In this document: piece after piece, positions 8,609 through 17,112 of the stretch
Position numbering within the stretch: position 1 is the stretch's first letter
Layout of the letters: each line of letters opens with the position of its first letter
Assembly: GCF_012910705.2 (NCBI RefSeq)
Contig: NZ_WTVG02000038.1
Location: 62,001 to 126,000, forward strand
From: Aromatoleum anaerobium
GTDB lineage: Bacteria; Pseudomonadota; Gammaproteobacteria; Burkholderiales; Rhodocyclaceae
DNA: 64,000 nt
Reading direction: 5' to 3'
Notes under the pieces: model-generated
What the model was told of the DNA's origin: nothing
The model's input: the letters and a program-made list of their open reading frames with translations, nothing else
The model's database searches: none
Translations under genes and position numbers: made by a program

Positions 8609-10213
8609 ATGACCGATCCGCATCCCGGCGCTTGCGCTTCGCGGCGACGCCATCCGCTACCCGAACCGGGCCATGTCACGCCGGCGCAGACGCTGCAGTG
8701 GCTCGCCGCCGGCTGGCGGATGTTCACCGCCCGGCCCGGCGTATGGATGATCCAGACCGTGATCCTGATCGTCATCCTCAGCGCGCTCGGCTTCGTGCCG
8801 TTTCTCGGCTGGGCGGTGGCGCCGCTGGCCTTCCCGGTGCTGGTCGCCGGCATGCTCGCCGGCGCTCAGGCGGTGGACCGCGGCCAGGCCCTGCGCATCG
8901 ACCATCTCTTCGACGGGCTGCGCCGCCACGCCGGCAACCTGCTGATGATCGGCGCCTTCCATCTGTTCGGCGCGCTGCTTGCGGCGCTCATCGCCGCGGC
9001 AGTCGGCGGCAGCGCGGCGCTCACCGGCATGCTCGTCGGCGCATTCGCCGGCATGGGGCTGGCCGCCGGCGGCATGATGCTGGCGGTCGTCGTGTTCACC
9101 GTGCTGTGGGTACTGCTCGTGATGGCGCTGTGGTTCGCGCCGGCGCTGGTGATGCTGCAGGACGTGTCGCCGCTCGACGCGATGAAGCTGTCGGCGCAGG
9201 CCTGCCTGTCGAACCTGCTGACTTTCGTCGTCCTCGGCGTCATCCTGTATGTCCTGACGTGGGTCGCGATGCTTCCTGCCGGACTGGGCATGCTGATCCT
9301 CGTCCTGGTGCTCGCCGGCGCGCTCTACGCCGCCTGGCAGGACACGTTTGCCGAGCGCCCCGCGCTACCGCCCCCGCCTCACCTCCGCACCGGACCGCAG
9401 TCCGGCGCCCGACCTCGACCACGAGTCATAGACCGCATGCAAGTACGACAACTGCCGCTCGCCCGCGGCTTCGCCTGGCTCGGGGAAGGCCTCGTGATCT
9501 GGCGCCGCAACCCGGCGCTGCTGACCTTCGCCTCGCTCGGCTACCTGCTGATGCTGGTCCTGCTCAGCGTCGTGCCGCTGATCGGTCAGCCGCTCGCATC
9601 GCTGCTGATGCCGGTGTTCTCGCTCGGCGTGCTCAACACCTGCCGCGAGATCGACGCGGGCCGCAAGGCCGGGCCCGACGTGCTGTTCTCCGGCTTCCAG
9701 CAGAACCTGCGCGGGCTCGTCACGATCGGCGCGCTGTACCTTGCCGGCAGCCTGCTGGTGCTGTTCCTGACCTCGATCGCCGATGGCGGCACGCTGCTGC
9801 AGATCATGACCGGCGGCGAGAAAGTCGATCCCGAAGCGGCGGCCGTCGCGCCCGGCTTCACGTTCGCGCTGCTGATCGCGATCGCGCTGTCGACGCCGGT
9901 GATGATGGCCTACTGGTTCGCGCCGATCCTCGCCGGCTGGTGGAACATTCCGCCGCAGAAGGCGATGTTCTTCAGCTTCATCGCGTGTCTGCGCAACTGG
10001 CGCCCGTTCCTGGCCTATTCGGTCGCGCTGATGGTCTTCTGCGTGCTCCTGCCGGGCCTCGTCATCGGCATGCTGGGGCTCGTCTCGCCGACGCTCGCGA
10101 CGCTGTTTTCGGTGCCGCTGCCGGTGCTGCTGATCCCGATCGTGTTCGCGAGCTTCTATGCCAACGCCCGCGACGTCTTCCGTGACGCCCTCGATGAGCG
10201 CCGCGAGCCCTGA
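8609..10213 (+). CDS. BPSS1780-family membrane protein, tandem fused duplicate
   Basis: 534 residues with about ten to twelve hydrophobic segments. The protein consists of two homologous halves, roughly 25-255 and 277-534. Each starts with a charged helix containing W...G followed by RRNP or TARP, then a VP-x-x-G turn, and later a NL-x-x-IGA motif before a long hydrophobic helix. A proline- and arginine-rich linker (about 252-275) joins them. Family members I know of usually have a single copy of this unit; their function is unknown. An internal ATG at 9437 starts the second half, so separate translation of the second unit is possible. The 3' end overlaps the start of nadD by 20 bases. Confidence 0.75.
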   Translation: MTDPHPGACASRRRHPLPEPGHVTPAQTLQWLAAGWRMFTARPGVWMIQTVILIVILSALGFVPFLGWAVAPLAFPVLVAGMLAGAQAVDRGQALRIDHLFDGLRRHAGNLLMIGAFHLFGALLAALIAAAVGGSAALTGMLVGAFAGMGLAAGGMMLAVVVFTVLWVLLVMALWFAPALVMLQDVSPLDAMKLSAQACLSNLLTFVVLGVILYVLTWVAMLPAGLGMLILVLVLAGALYAAWQDTFAERPALPPPPHLRTGPQSGARPRPRVIDRMQVRQLPLARGFAWLGEGLVIWRRNPALLTFASLGYLLMLVLLSVVPLIGQPLASLLMPVFSLGVLNTCREIDAGRKAGPDVLFSGFQQNLRGLVTIGALYLAGSLLVLFLTSIADGGTLLQIMTGGEKVDPEAAAVAPGFTFALLIAIALSTPVMMAYWFAPILAGWWNIPPQKAMFFSFIACLRNWRPFLAYSVALMVFCVLLPGLVIGMLGLVSPTLATLFSVPLPVLLIPIVFASFYANARDVFRDALDERREP

Positions 10214-10877
10214 GCCCGGGCCGCTCGGCATCTTCGGCGGCACCTTCGACCCGATCCATATCGGTCACCTGCGCCTCGCGCAGGAGGCGCACGAAGCACT
10301 GCGGCTCAGCCATGTCAGCTTCGTTCCCGCCGGCCAGCCGCCTCACCGCGGCGCGCCGCGTTCCCGCGCCGCCGACCGGCTGGCGATGGTGCGGCTGGCG
10401 ACCGCCGGCAATCCGGCCTTCACGGTCGATGACAGCGAAGTGTTTGCGCAAGGCAAGAGCTACACCGCCCTGACGCTCGAGCGCCTGCGCGCGGCGCTCG
10501 GCCCGCAGCGCTCGCTGGTGCTGATCCTCGGCGCCGATGCGTTCCAGGGCCTGCCGACATGGCACCGCTGGCGCGACATCCTGCAACTCGCGCATATCGC
10601 CGTGGCGAACCGCCCGGGCTATGCGCCGCAGGGCCATCGCCGCCCGGGCGCATTGTCGCCGGAACTCGACGCCGTCTGCAGCGATCACATGGGCAACGAT
10701 CCGGGAGCCGTGCGCGAGTCACCCGCCGGCCGGATCGTTCCCTTCGACATGACGCCGCTCGCGATCTCTGCATCGCAGGTGCGCAGTCTGATCCAGGCGG
10801 GACACAGTGCCCGCTATCTGCTGCCCGATCCGGTCCTCGACTATATCGAGCGGCATCACCTTTATCGCGGAACCTGA
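10194..10877 (+). CDS. nadD: Nicotinate-nucleotide adenylyltransferase
   Basis: 227 residues. It adenylates nicotinate mononucleotide to deamido-NAD in NAD synthesis. The nucleotidyltransferase motif GGTFDPIHIGHL (with H-x-G-H) is near residue 14-25, and the C-terminal ISASQVR matches the ISxTxxR substrate motif with an Ala in the variable position. I chose the ATG at 10194, which overlaps the preceding gene by 20 bases and leaves only a dozen residues before the motif; an upstream start at 10158 would add 12 residues of low similarity. Its stop overlaps the rsfS start in a TGATG arrangement, the standard nadD-rsfS coupling. Confidence 0.93.
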   Translation: MSAASPEPGPLGIFGGTFDPIHIGHLRLAQEAHEALRLSHVSFVPAGQPPHRGAPRSRAADRLAMVRLATAGNPAFTVDDSEVFAQGKSYTALTLERLRAALGPQRSLVLILGADAFQGLPTWHRWRDILQLAHIAVANRPGYAPQGHRRPGALSPELDAVCSDHMGNDPGAVRESPAGRIVPFDMTPLAISASQVRSLIQAGHSARYLLPDPVLDYIERHHLYRGT

Positions 10878-11248
10878 TGGACATACGCAAACTGCAGAAA
10901 ACCGTCGTCGACGCCCTCGAAGACATCAAGGCCAAGGACATCGAGGTCATCAACACCACCAAGCTCACGTCGCTGTTCGACCGCATCGTCGTCGCCAGCG
11001 GCGACTCGAACCGGCAGACACGGGCGCTGTCGCGCAACGTGCAGGACAAGGTCAGGGAAGCCGGCGGCCACGTCGTCAGCGTCGAAGGCGAGGAGACCGG
11101 CGAATGGGTGCTGGTCGATCTCGGCGACATCGTCGTGCATATCATGCAGCCGGCCACCCGCGACTATTACAACCTCGAGGAACTGTGGGCAACGACGCCG
11201 AAGCGCTCGCGCGTCGCCGCGGGCACGGCTCACCTGGCGCCCGAATGA
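10877..11248 (+). CDS. rsfS: Ribosome silencing factor RsfS (YbeB/Iojap)
   Basis: 123 residues. It binds uL14 on the 50S subunit and blocks subunit joining in slow growth. The conserved core is present: [38 protein letters not shown], and [29 protein letters not shown]. Length is normal for the family. It is translationally coupled to nadD and followed 49 bases later by rlmH, the widely conserved nadD-rsfS-rlmH order. Confidence 0.95.
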   Translation: MDIRKLQKTVVDALEDIKAKDIEVINTTKLTSLFDRIVVASGDSNRQTRALSRNVQDKVREAGGHVVSVEGEETGEWVLVDLGDIVVHIMQPATRDYYNLEELWATTPKRSRVAAGTAHLAPE

Positions 11249-11297
11249 ACCGCGGCCCGCGGCGCGACACCACCGGCTGCCGCGGCCGCCGTCGCCG

Positions 11298-11768
11298 ATG
11301 AAGCTGCTGATCGTCGCCGTCGGCACGCGCATGCCGGCGTGGGTCGAGGCCGGCTTCGACGAGTTCGCGCGACGAATGCCGCGCGAATTGCCGCTGCAGC
11401 TCGTCGAAGTGAAGGCCGAGCCACGCACGACCGGCAAGACCGTCGACGCGATGATGGCGGCCGAAGCAACGCGCATCGAAGCGGCGCTGCCGGCGCGCTG
11501 CCGGCGCGTGATCCTCGACGAGCACGGCGCAGACCTGACGACGATGGGCCTCGCACGTCGCCTCGAAGCCTGGCAGAGCGGCGGCGAGGACCTCGCGCTG
11601 ATCGTCGGCGGCCCGGACGGACTGTCGCCGGCGCTCAAGGCGACGGCGCACGAACGCCTGCGCCTGTCGAGCCTGACGCTGCCTCACGCACTGGTCCGCC
11701 CGCTGCTCGCCGAAGCGCTCTACCGCGCGTGGAGCGTGCTGAAAAATCATCCCTATCATCGCGAGTAG
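11298..11768 (+). CDS. rlmH: 23S rRNA pseudouridine-1915 N3-methyltransferase
   Basis: 156 residues, the exact typical length. It is a SPOUT-class methyltransferase that modifies pseudouridine 1915 of 23S rRNA on assembled 70S ribosomes. The N-terminus [16 protein letters not shown] and the SAM-binding knot motif IVGGPDGLS, followed by the C-terminal HPYHRE, are diagnostic. It sits in the nadD-rsfS-rlmH-maf-rng run, all on the same strand with short gaps. Confidence 0.96.
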   Translation: MKLLIVAVGTRMPAWVEAGFDEFARRMPRELPLQLVEVKAEPRTTGKTVDAMMAAEATRIEAALPARCRRVILDEHGADLTTMGLARRLEAWQSGGEDLALIVGGPDGLSPALKATAHERLRLSSLTLPHALVRPLLAEALYRAWSVLKNHPYHRE

Positions 11769-11833
11769 CACAACCCGCACGCGGTAAACTCGCCGGGTCT
11801 GCAGCCACTCGGCGCCCTGCCGCCCTTCGCCCC

Positions 11834-12454
11834 ATGACGACCCTGCAAGCCCGCATCTACCTCGCATCGCGCAGCCCGCGCCGGCGCGAACTGCTGCGCC
11901 AGATCGGCGTTCAATTCGAACTGCTCGTGTTCCGCGGCGGCGAGCGCGGCGAGGATGCGGATGTCGACGAAACCCCGCAGGCGGGCGAGCCCGTCGAGCG
12001 TTACGTCGAGCGTCTCGCGCTGACCAAGGCCGAAGCGGGGTGTCGGCGCCTGCAGTGGCGCTCGCTGCCGCATCAGCCGGTGCTGGCCGCCGACACGACG
12101 CTCGAACTCGACGGCCAGATCATCGGCAAGCCGGTCGACGGCCCCGATGCCGCGGCGATCCTGCGGCGGCTATCGGGACGCACGCACCGCGTGCTGACCG
12201 CGGTCGCGCTGAGCGACGGCAGTCGCACGCGCAGCCGGACGAACATCAGCGAAGTGCGTTTTCGTCCTCTCGACGACGCCGAGATCCGCCACTACGTCGC
12301 CACCGGCGAACCCCTGGACAAGGCCGGCGCATATGGCATCCAGGGGCGAGCGGCGCTGTTCATCGATGAGATCCGCGGCAGCTACACCGGGATCATGGGC
12401 CTGCCGCTGTTCGAAACCGCCCAGTTGCTCGAAAGCTTCGGCTATCCTCTGTAG
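11834..12454 (+). CDS. maf: Maf family nucleotide pyrophosphatase
   Basis: 206 residues. Maf proteins hydrolyse dTTP/UTP or modified nucleotides to monophosphates as house-cleaning enzymes. The signature LASRSPRRRELL starts at about residue 10, the catalytic-site segment AADTTLELDGQIIGKP follows, and AYGIQGRAALFIDEIRGSYTGIMGLPLFET is the conserved C-terminal block. I chose the ATG at 11834 directly before the conserved region; the frame is open far upstream but overlaps rlmH there. The IGKPVD and YGIQG residues suggest the YhdE-like dTTP/UTPase group, which is tentative. It precedes rng, as in many proteobacteria. Confidence 0.92.
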   Translation: MTTLQARIYLASRSPRRRELLRQIGVQFELLVFRGGERGEDADVDETPQAGEPVERYVERLALTKAEAGCRRLQWRSLPHQPVLAADTTLELDGQIIGKPVDGPDAAAILRRLSGRTHRVLTAVALSDGSRTRSRTNISEVRFRPLDDAEIRHYVATGEPLDKAGAYGIQGRAALFIDEIRGSYTGIMGLPLFETAQLLESFGYPL

Positions 12455-12484
12455 CCGCCAGCGGCAGCTCGTCCGCGAGGCGCG

Positions 12485-12536
12485 ATGGGCAATGCGCAAT
12501 CGATGACCGCGATGTCATCGATTGCGCATTTCCCAT
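12485..12536. repeat. Long near-perfect hairpin immediately upstream of rng
   Basis: A 17-bp perfect inverted repeat pairs 12491-12507 with 12514-12530 around a 6-base loop. After one mismatch, five more pairs extend it (12485-12489 with 12532-12536). It ends 13 bases before the rng ATG, so it would hide or sit against the ribosome-binding region if transcribed. There is no T-run after it, so it is not a standard terminator. It could be a control element for rng, a processing site, or a small mobile palindrome. Confidence 0.7.
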
Positions 12537-12549
12537 TACCGGTTTTCCA

Positions 12550-14004
12550 ATGAGCATCGAATTTCTCATCAACTTCACGCCGCAGGAGACGCGCGTCGCG
12601 ATCGTCGAGCAGGGCGTGGTACAGGAACTGCACGTCGAGCGCACTGCCAGCCGCGGCATCGTCGGCAACATCTACCTCGGCCGCGTCGTCCGGGTGCTGC
12701 CCGGCATGCAGTCGGCGTTCATCGACATCGGCCTCGAGCGCACCGCCTTCCTCCATGTCGCCGACATCTGGAGCGATCGCCACAACGGCGACGCCGGCCG
12801 GCCGATCGAGCGCATCCTCGCCGAAGGCCAGAACCTCACGGTGCAGGTGCTGAAGGATCCGATCGGCACGAAAGGCGCGCGCCTGTCGACGCAGATCAGC
12901 ATCGCCGGGCGGCTGCTCGTCTACCTGCCCCAGGAAAAGCACATCGGCATCTCGCAGCGCATCGAGGACGAATCCGAGCGCGAGGCGCTGCGCGAACGGC
13001 TGACGCGGCTGGTGCCGGAAGACGAAGCCGGCGGCTTCATCGTCCGCACGATGGCCGAATCCGCCTCCGACGACGAACTCGCCGCCGACATCGCCTACCT
13101 GCGCAAGCTGTGGAACGAGATCCGCAACAGCGCGACCGGGCGCTTTCCGCCCAGCCTGCTGTACGAAGACCTGGGCCTCGGCCAGCGCGTGCTGCGCGAC
13201 CTCGTCGATGACGACACCTCGCGCATCCTCGTCGATTCGCGCGAGAACCACCAGAAACTCGCCGCCTTCGCCGCTGAGTACAGCCCCAAGGTGCTGCCGC
13301 TGCTCGAGCACTACAGCGGCGAGCGGCCGCTGTTCGACCTGCACAACGTCGAAGACGAGATCCAGAAAGCGCTCGCGCGCCGCGTCAGCCTCAAATCCGG
13401 CGGCTACCTGATCATCGACCAGACCGAAGCAATGACGACCGTCGACGTCAACACCGGCGGCTTTGTCGGCGCGCGCAACTTCGACGACACGATCTTCAAG
13501 ACCAACCTCGAAGCGGCGCAGACGATCGCCCGCCAATTGCGCCTGAGGAACCTCGGCGGCATCATCATCATCGACTTCATCGACATGGAAAACGTCGAGC
13601 ACCGCGACATGGTGCTCGACGAGTTCAAGAAGGCGCTCGCGCGCGACCACACCAAGATGACCGTCAACGGCTTCACTGCGCTCGGCCTCGTCGAAATGAC
13701 GCGGAAGCGCACGCGCGAGTCGCTCGCCCATCTCTTGTGCGAACCCTGCCCGACCTGCGACGGCCGCGGCGAAGTCAAGACCGCGCGCACCGTGTGCTAC
13801 GAGATCCTGCGCGAACTGCTGCGCGAGGCGCGCCAGTTCAACGCCCGCGAGTTCCGCGTGCTCGCCGCGCCGAACGTCATCGACCTCTTCCTCGACGAGG
13901 AATCCCAGTCGCTCGCGATGCTGTCGGACTTCATCGGCAAGAAGATCTCGCTGCATCCGGAAGCGAGCTACTCGCAGGAACAGTTCGACATTGTTCTGCT
14001 GTGA
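12550..14004 (+). CDS. rng: Ribonuclease G
   Basis: 484 residues, the size of RNase G rather than RNase E (no long C-terminal scaffold). It is a single-strand endoribonuclease that matures the 16S rRNA 5' end and degrades some mRNAs. The N-terminus carries an S1 domain (GNIYLGRVVRVLPGMQSAFIDIG), the catalytic DNase I-like part has VDVNTGGFVG and IIIIDFIDM with the metal-binding aspartates, and the zinc-link is CEPCPTC near residue 400. The ATG at 12550 is directly preceded by the strong hairpin at 12485-12536. It follows maf in the same direction. Confidence 0.96.
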   Translation: MSIEFLINFTPQETRVAIVEQGVVQELHVERTASRGIVGNIYLGRVVRVLPGMQSAFIDIGLERTAFLHVADIWSDRHNGDAGRPIERILAEGQNLTVQVLKDPIGTKGARLSTQISIAGRLLVYLPQEKHIGISQRIEDESEREALRERLTRLVPEDEAGGFIVRTMAESASDDELAADIAYLRKLWNEIRNSATGRFPPSLLYEDLGLGQRVLRDLVDDDTSRILVDSRENHQKLAAFAAEYSPKVLPLLEHYSGERPLFDLHNVEDEIQKALARRVSLKSGGYLIIDQTEAMTTVDVNTGGFVGARNFDDTIFKTNLEAAQTIARQLRLRNLGGIIIIDFIDMENVEHRDMVLDEFKKALARDHTKMTVNGFTALGLVEMTRKRTRESLAHLLCEPCPTCDGRGEVKTARTVCYEILRELLREARQFNAREFRVLAAPNVIDLFLDEESQSLAMLSDFIGKKISLHPEASYSQEQFDIVLL

Positions 14005-14113
14005 GGTTTCATGGCGTCTCACCACGTCTCACTTTCCACCCGGAAACGCCAATAAAACAAGGAAGTTGTTTCTGCAAAACATATCGAGTGATTCTGCCCA
14101 AGGGGAGTGGCGA

Positions 14114-14212
14114 ATGCTTTTTCGCTCTCCCGAGGACGATGGGCATGAGGTCACTGTTCATTTATTCCTCTTCAACCTGTCTGTCGAATCGGCAGAAGAG
14201 GATAAGCCATGA
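14114..14212 (+). CDS. Possible 32-residue leader peptide coupled to fic
   Basis: A short frame from an ATG at 14114 ends in TGA that overlaps the fic ATG by 4 bases (ATGA). The predicted peptide begins MLFRSPEDDGHEV and is acidic at the end (SAEEDKP). It resembles nothing I recognise. The overlap would suit translational coupling, but a reading frame of this size is expected by chance. Confidence 0.25.
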   Translation: MLFRSPEDDGHEVTVHLFLFNLSVESAEEDKP

Positions 14213-15258
14213 CGAGTACGCTGAAACTGTTTGCCGCTGGAAGATCGTCTATACCTCCCGCCACGGCCTGGTATCTCTCCGACCTCGGCGAATTCCGCGG
14301 TAAGCAGGAGCTTTACACCCGGCAGTCGCCGCAGCGCCTCAAAGCCTTGCGCGAACATGCGCTGATCGAAAGCGCCGTCTCGTCGAACCGCATCGAGGGT
14401 GTTTCCGTCGAGCCGTCGCGGGTGCGCGATGTGCTCGTATCGCCCAGACCGCTGTTCCGGGATCGCGACGAGGAAGAAGTGCGCGGCTACCGCGACGCCC
14501 TGACCTGGATTCACCAGGATGCCCAGCGCCTCCCGGTTGCCAATGAAACCATCCAGCGCCTCCACGCGATGACGCGGGGAGAGATCTGGGATGCCGGTCT
14601 GTACAAGGAGAAGGATGGCGACATCATCGAGCGCCATCCCGATGGGCGCGAGCGGCTGCGCTTTCGCACCGTACCGGCCAAGGAAACGCCGGCAGCCATG
14701 GCCCGGTTGGTCGGCGACTGGCAGGCCTGCCTCGAAGAGCGCTGGGTTCCGCCGCTGATCGCGCTGGCCGCGTTCAATCTCGACTTCCTGTGCATCCATC
14801 CGTTCCGCGATGGCAATGGCCGGGTGTCCCGACTGCTCTGGCTGTTGCAGAGCTACCAACTGGGTTTCGAGGTCGGCCGCTACATCAGCCTTGAGCGCCT
14901 GGTCGAGCAGAACAAGGAGCGTTACTACGAGATCCTGGAACTGAGCTCGCAGCGCTGGCACGAGGGCAAGCACGACCCATGGCCCTACATCAATTACGTG
15001 CTGTTCATTCTCAAGAGCGCTTATCGCGAATTCGTCGAGCGCGTTGGGGAAACCTCGGAGCCGCGGGGATCGAAAACCCAGATGGTGCTGGAGGCGATCG
15101 CCAAGATGCCGGGAACGTTTTCCCTGGCCGACCTGGAGCGTGCCTGCCCGGGGGTGAGCCGCGACATGATCCGGCGGGTGCTCAATACGCAGAAGGGGCA
15201 GTCGGTCGACTGCATCGGCCGAGGCCCCGGTGCGCTTTGGCAAAGAAGAGGTAATTAG
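14209..15258 (+). CDS. Fic family protein, N-terminally auto-inhibited type
   Basis: 349 residues. Fic enzymes usually transfer AMP from ATP to a hydroxyl of a target protein. The core motif HPFRDGNGR (canonical HPFx(D/E)GNGR) lies near residue 200. An N-terminal S-x-x-x-E-G inhibitory motif is visible as SSNRIEG near residue 60, marking class II, in which one helix of the same protein blocks ATP binding. The C-terminal 70 residues look like a winged helix (SLADLERACPGVSRDMIRRVL). Flanks of 200 bases or more on both sides without operon partners and a different base texture suggest an acquired gene. The target is unknown. Confidence 0.88.
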   Translation: MTSTLKLFAAGRSSIPPATAWYLSDLGEFRGKQELYTRQSPQRLKALREHALIESAVSSNRIEGVSVEPSRVRDVLVSPRPLFRDRDEEEVRGYRDALTWIHQDAQRLPVANETIQRLHAMTRGEIWDAGLYKEKDGDIIERHPDGRERLRFRTVPAKETPAAMARLVGDWQACLEERWVPPLIALAAFNLDFLCIHPFRDGNGRVSRLLWLLQSYQLGFEVGRYISLERLVEQNKERYYEILELSSQRWHEGKHDPWPYINYVLFILKSAYREFVERVGETSEPRGSKTQMVLEAIAKMPGTFSLADLERACPGVSRDMIRRVLNTQKGQSVDCIGRGPGALWQRRGN

Positions 15259-15481
15259 CGTGAAAGGATGTAATAAAGAGGGTAATGTCCTCAGGGAACC
15301 GCAAACTGCCCTGAATGCTGGGTTCGACTCAAACCGTCGCAGACGGTCCATCGGGAGCCCGCAGCTTGCGGGTGGCCAGATGGGTAGCTGGCGACAGATC
15401 AAGAGGCGTGCATGCGTCGCAACATATTGATATTGCAAGAATAATGTACGGCACTCACTATCTATTCGACATCATACTGCG
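15259..15481. other. Intergenic stretch with a compact predicted hairpin
   Basis: Between fic and the UbiA gene. A local fold is visible: 15348-15352 pairs with 15379-15383, and inside it a 6-bp GC stem with a 3-base loop at about 15358-15372. No reading frame, tRNA or promoter of quality was found. It may be an RNA element or relic of insertion. Confidence 0.35.
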
Positions 15482-16426
15482 GTGAGCCCCGCCGAGCCGA
15501 CGCCGCAACGCTACGCGAGCGCGTCGCGGCGCTATTTCGCGGCGACGCGCCCGGCGTTCCTCAGCGTCACGCTCGCCGGCTGCCTGATCGGACTCGCCGC
15601 GGCGCACGCGGACGGCGTCGCGCTGGATGGCGTGCGGGCGGTGATCACGGTGCTGTTCGCGCTGCTCGCGCATGCCGGCGCGAACGTGCTCAACGACTAC
15701 CATGATGCGGCGAGCGGCGCCGACGCCGCGAACTCGGAGCGCATCTATCCGTTCACCGGCGGCAGCCGCTTCATCCAGAACGGCGTGCTCACGCTGCGCG
15801 AGACGGCGGCATTCGGCTACGCACTGTTCGCGCTGGTGATCCCGGCCGGGCTGTGGCTCGCGCTCGGCGCGGGGGCCGGCCTGATCGCAATCGGATTCGC
15901 CGGACTGGTGCTCGGCTGGGCATATTCGGCGCCGCCGCTGCAGCTCGCGAGCCGCGGGCTGGGCGAATTTGCCGTCGCGGCGTGCTGGCTGCTCGTCGCG
16001 GTCGGGGCCGATTTCGTCCAGCGCGGCGCGTTCGCATGGACGCCGGTCGCGGCCGGACTGTCGTTTGCGCTGCTCGTCGCGAACCTCCTCTACATCAACC
16101 AGTTCCCCGACCGCGCCGCCGACGCCGCAGCAGGCAAGCGCACGCTCGTCGTGCGCCTCGGCGCCGACACCGCGAAATGGGGCTATTTCGGCATCGCGCT
16201 GGTCGCCTACGGCTGGCTCGTGCTGCAGATCGGCCGCAACAACCTGCCCCAGGCGTGCGCCGCCGCGGCGCTGACGCTGGTCCTCTCATTTCACGCTGCG
16301 CGGCAGTTGCGCGAGCACGCCGGTGAACCGTCCGAACTCGCGCCTGCGATCAGGCTGACGATCGCCGCAACGAACCTGCACGGCCTGGTGCTCGCGGCGA
16401 CGCTCGCGTTCGGCGCGCACAGCTGA
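15482..16426 (+). CDS. UbiA-family prenyltransferase (MenA-like)
   Basis: 314 residues with about eight membrane helices. The first Asp-rich motif is [14 protein letters not shown] near residue 75, and the second is [16 protein letters not shown] near residue 205; these bind the Mg-pyrophosphate of a polyprenyl donor. Motif spacing and spelling resemble 1,4-dihydroxy-2-naphthoate prenyltransferase (MenA) more than UbiA proper. No other menaquinone genes are nearby, so the acceptor is uncertain. The start is a GTG at 15482 with no clear ribosome site; there is no ATG close by in frame. It lies just upstream of ruvA on the same strand. Confidence 0.8.
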   Translation: MSPAEPTPQRYASASRRYFAATRPAFLSVTLAGCLIGLAAAHADGVALDGVRAVITVLFALLAHAGANVLNDYHDAASGADAANSERIYPFTGGSRFIQNGVLTLRETAAFGYALFALVIPAGLWLALGAGAGLIAIGFAGLVLGWAYSAPPLQLASRGLGEFAVAACWLLVAVGADFVQRGAFAWTPVAAGLSFALLVANLLYINQFPDRAADAAAGKRTLVVRLGADTAKWGYFGIALVAYGWLVLQIGRNNLPQACAAAALTLVLSFHAARQLREHAGEPSELAPAIRLTIAATNLHGLVLAATLAFGAHS

Positions 16427-16458
16427 CCGGGCAAACCCATACTTCCGGACCACCACCC

Positions 16459-17058
16459 ATGATCGGACGCATCACCGGCATCCTGCTGGAAAAGAACCCG
16501 CCGCAGATCGTCGTCGACACGCACGGCGTCGGCTACGAAATCGACGTGCCGATGAGCACGTTCTACGGCCTGCCCGCGACCGGCCAGTCGCTGTCGCTGT
16601 TCACGCATCTGGCGATCCGCGAAGACGGCCATTTCCTGTACGGCTTCGCGACCGCCGACGAACGCGCCGCGTTCCGCCAGTTGCTGAAGGTGTCCGGCAT
16701 CGGCGCGCGCACCGCGCTGTCGGTGCTCTCGGGCCTGTCGGTCGGCGACCTCGCGCAGGCGGTCGCGCTGCAGGAAACCGGCCGCCTCGTGAAAATCCCC
16801 GGCATCGGCAAGAAAACCGCCGAGCGCCTGCTGCTCGAACTGCGCGACAAGCTCGGCAGGGCGCTGCCCGGGCTCGGCGCAAGCATTGTTCCGGGCGCTA
16901 CGGCGCAGCCCGCGGACAGCCGCAGCGACATCCTCAATGCGTTGCTCGCGCTCGGCTACAACGACAAGGAAGCGCAATCGGCGCTGAAGGCGATCCCGCC
17001 GGAGGCGGGCGTCTCCGACGGCATCCGCCAGGCGCTGAAGCTGCTGTCGAAAGCCTGA
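16459..17058 (+). CDS. ruvA: Holliday junction branch-migration protein RuvA
   Basis: 199 residues. RuvA tetramers grip the four-way junction and recruit RuvB. The OB-fold N-terminus is [18 protein letters not shown]. Two helix-hairpin-helix motifs follow ([14 protein letters not shown] and [18 protein letters not shown]), and the C-terminal RuvB-binding domain begins at [14 protein letters not shown]. It is followed by ruvB after 54 bases. ruvC is not upstream here; its usual place is taken by the prenyltransferase gene. Confidence 0.97.
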   Translation: MIGRITGILLEKNPPQIVVDTHGVGYEIDVPMSTFYGLPATGQSLSLFTHLAIREDGHFLYGFATADERAAFRQLLKVSGIGARTALSVLSGLSVGDLAQAVALQETGRLVKIPGIGKKTAERLLLELRDKLGRALPGLGASIVPGATAQPADSRSDILNALLALGYNDKEAQSALKAIPPEAGVSDGIRQALKLLSKA

Positions 17059-17112
17059 GGCGGCGAGGCAAGCGAGTTCCGCCGTACGCGCCGCTCAGGC
17101 TAAACTCTCGCG

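Noticed and set aside
13991..14113. Longer version of the leader peptide before fic, starting inside rng
   Set aside because: It would overlap the end of rng in another frame; only the part from 14114 is even tentatively considered.
15321..15330. GGTTCGACTC resembling a tRNA T-loop
   Set aside because: No acceptor, D or anticodon stems could be arranged around it.
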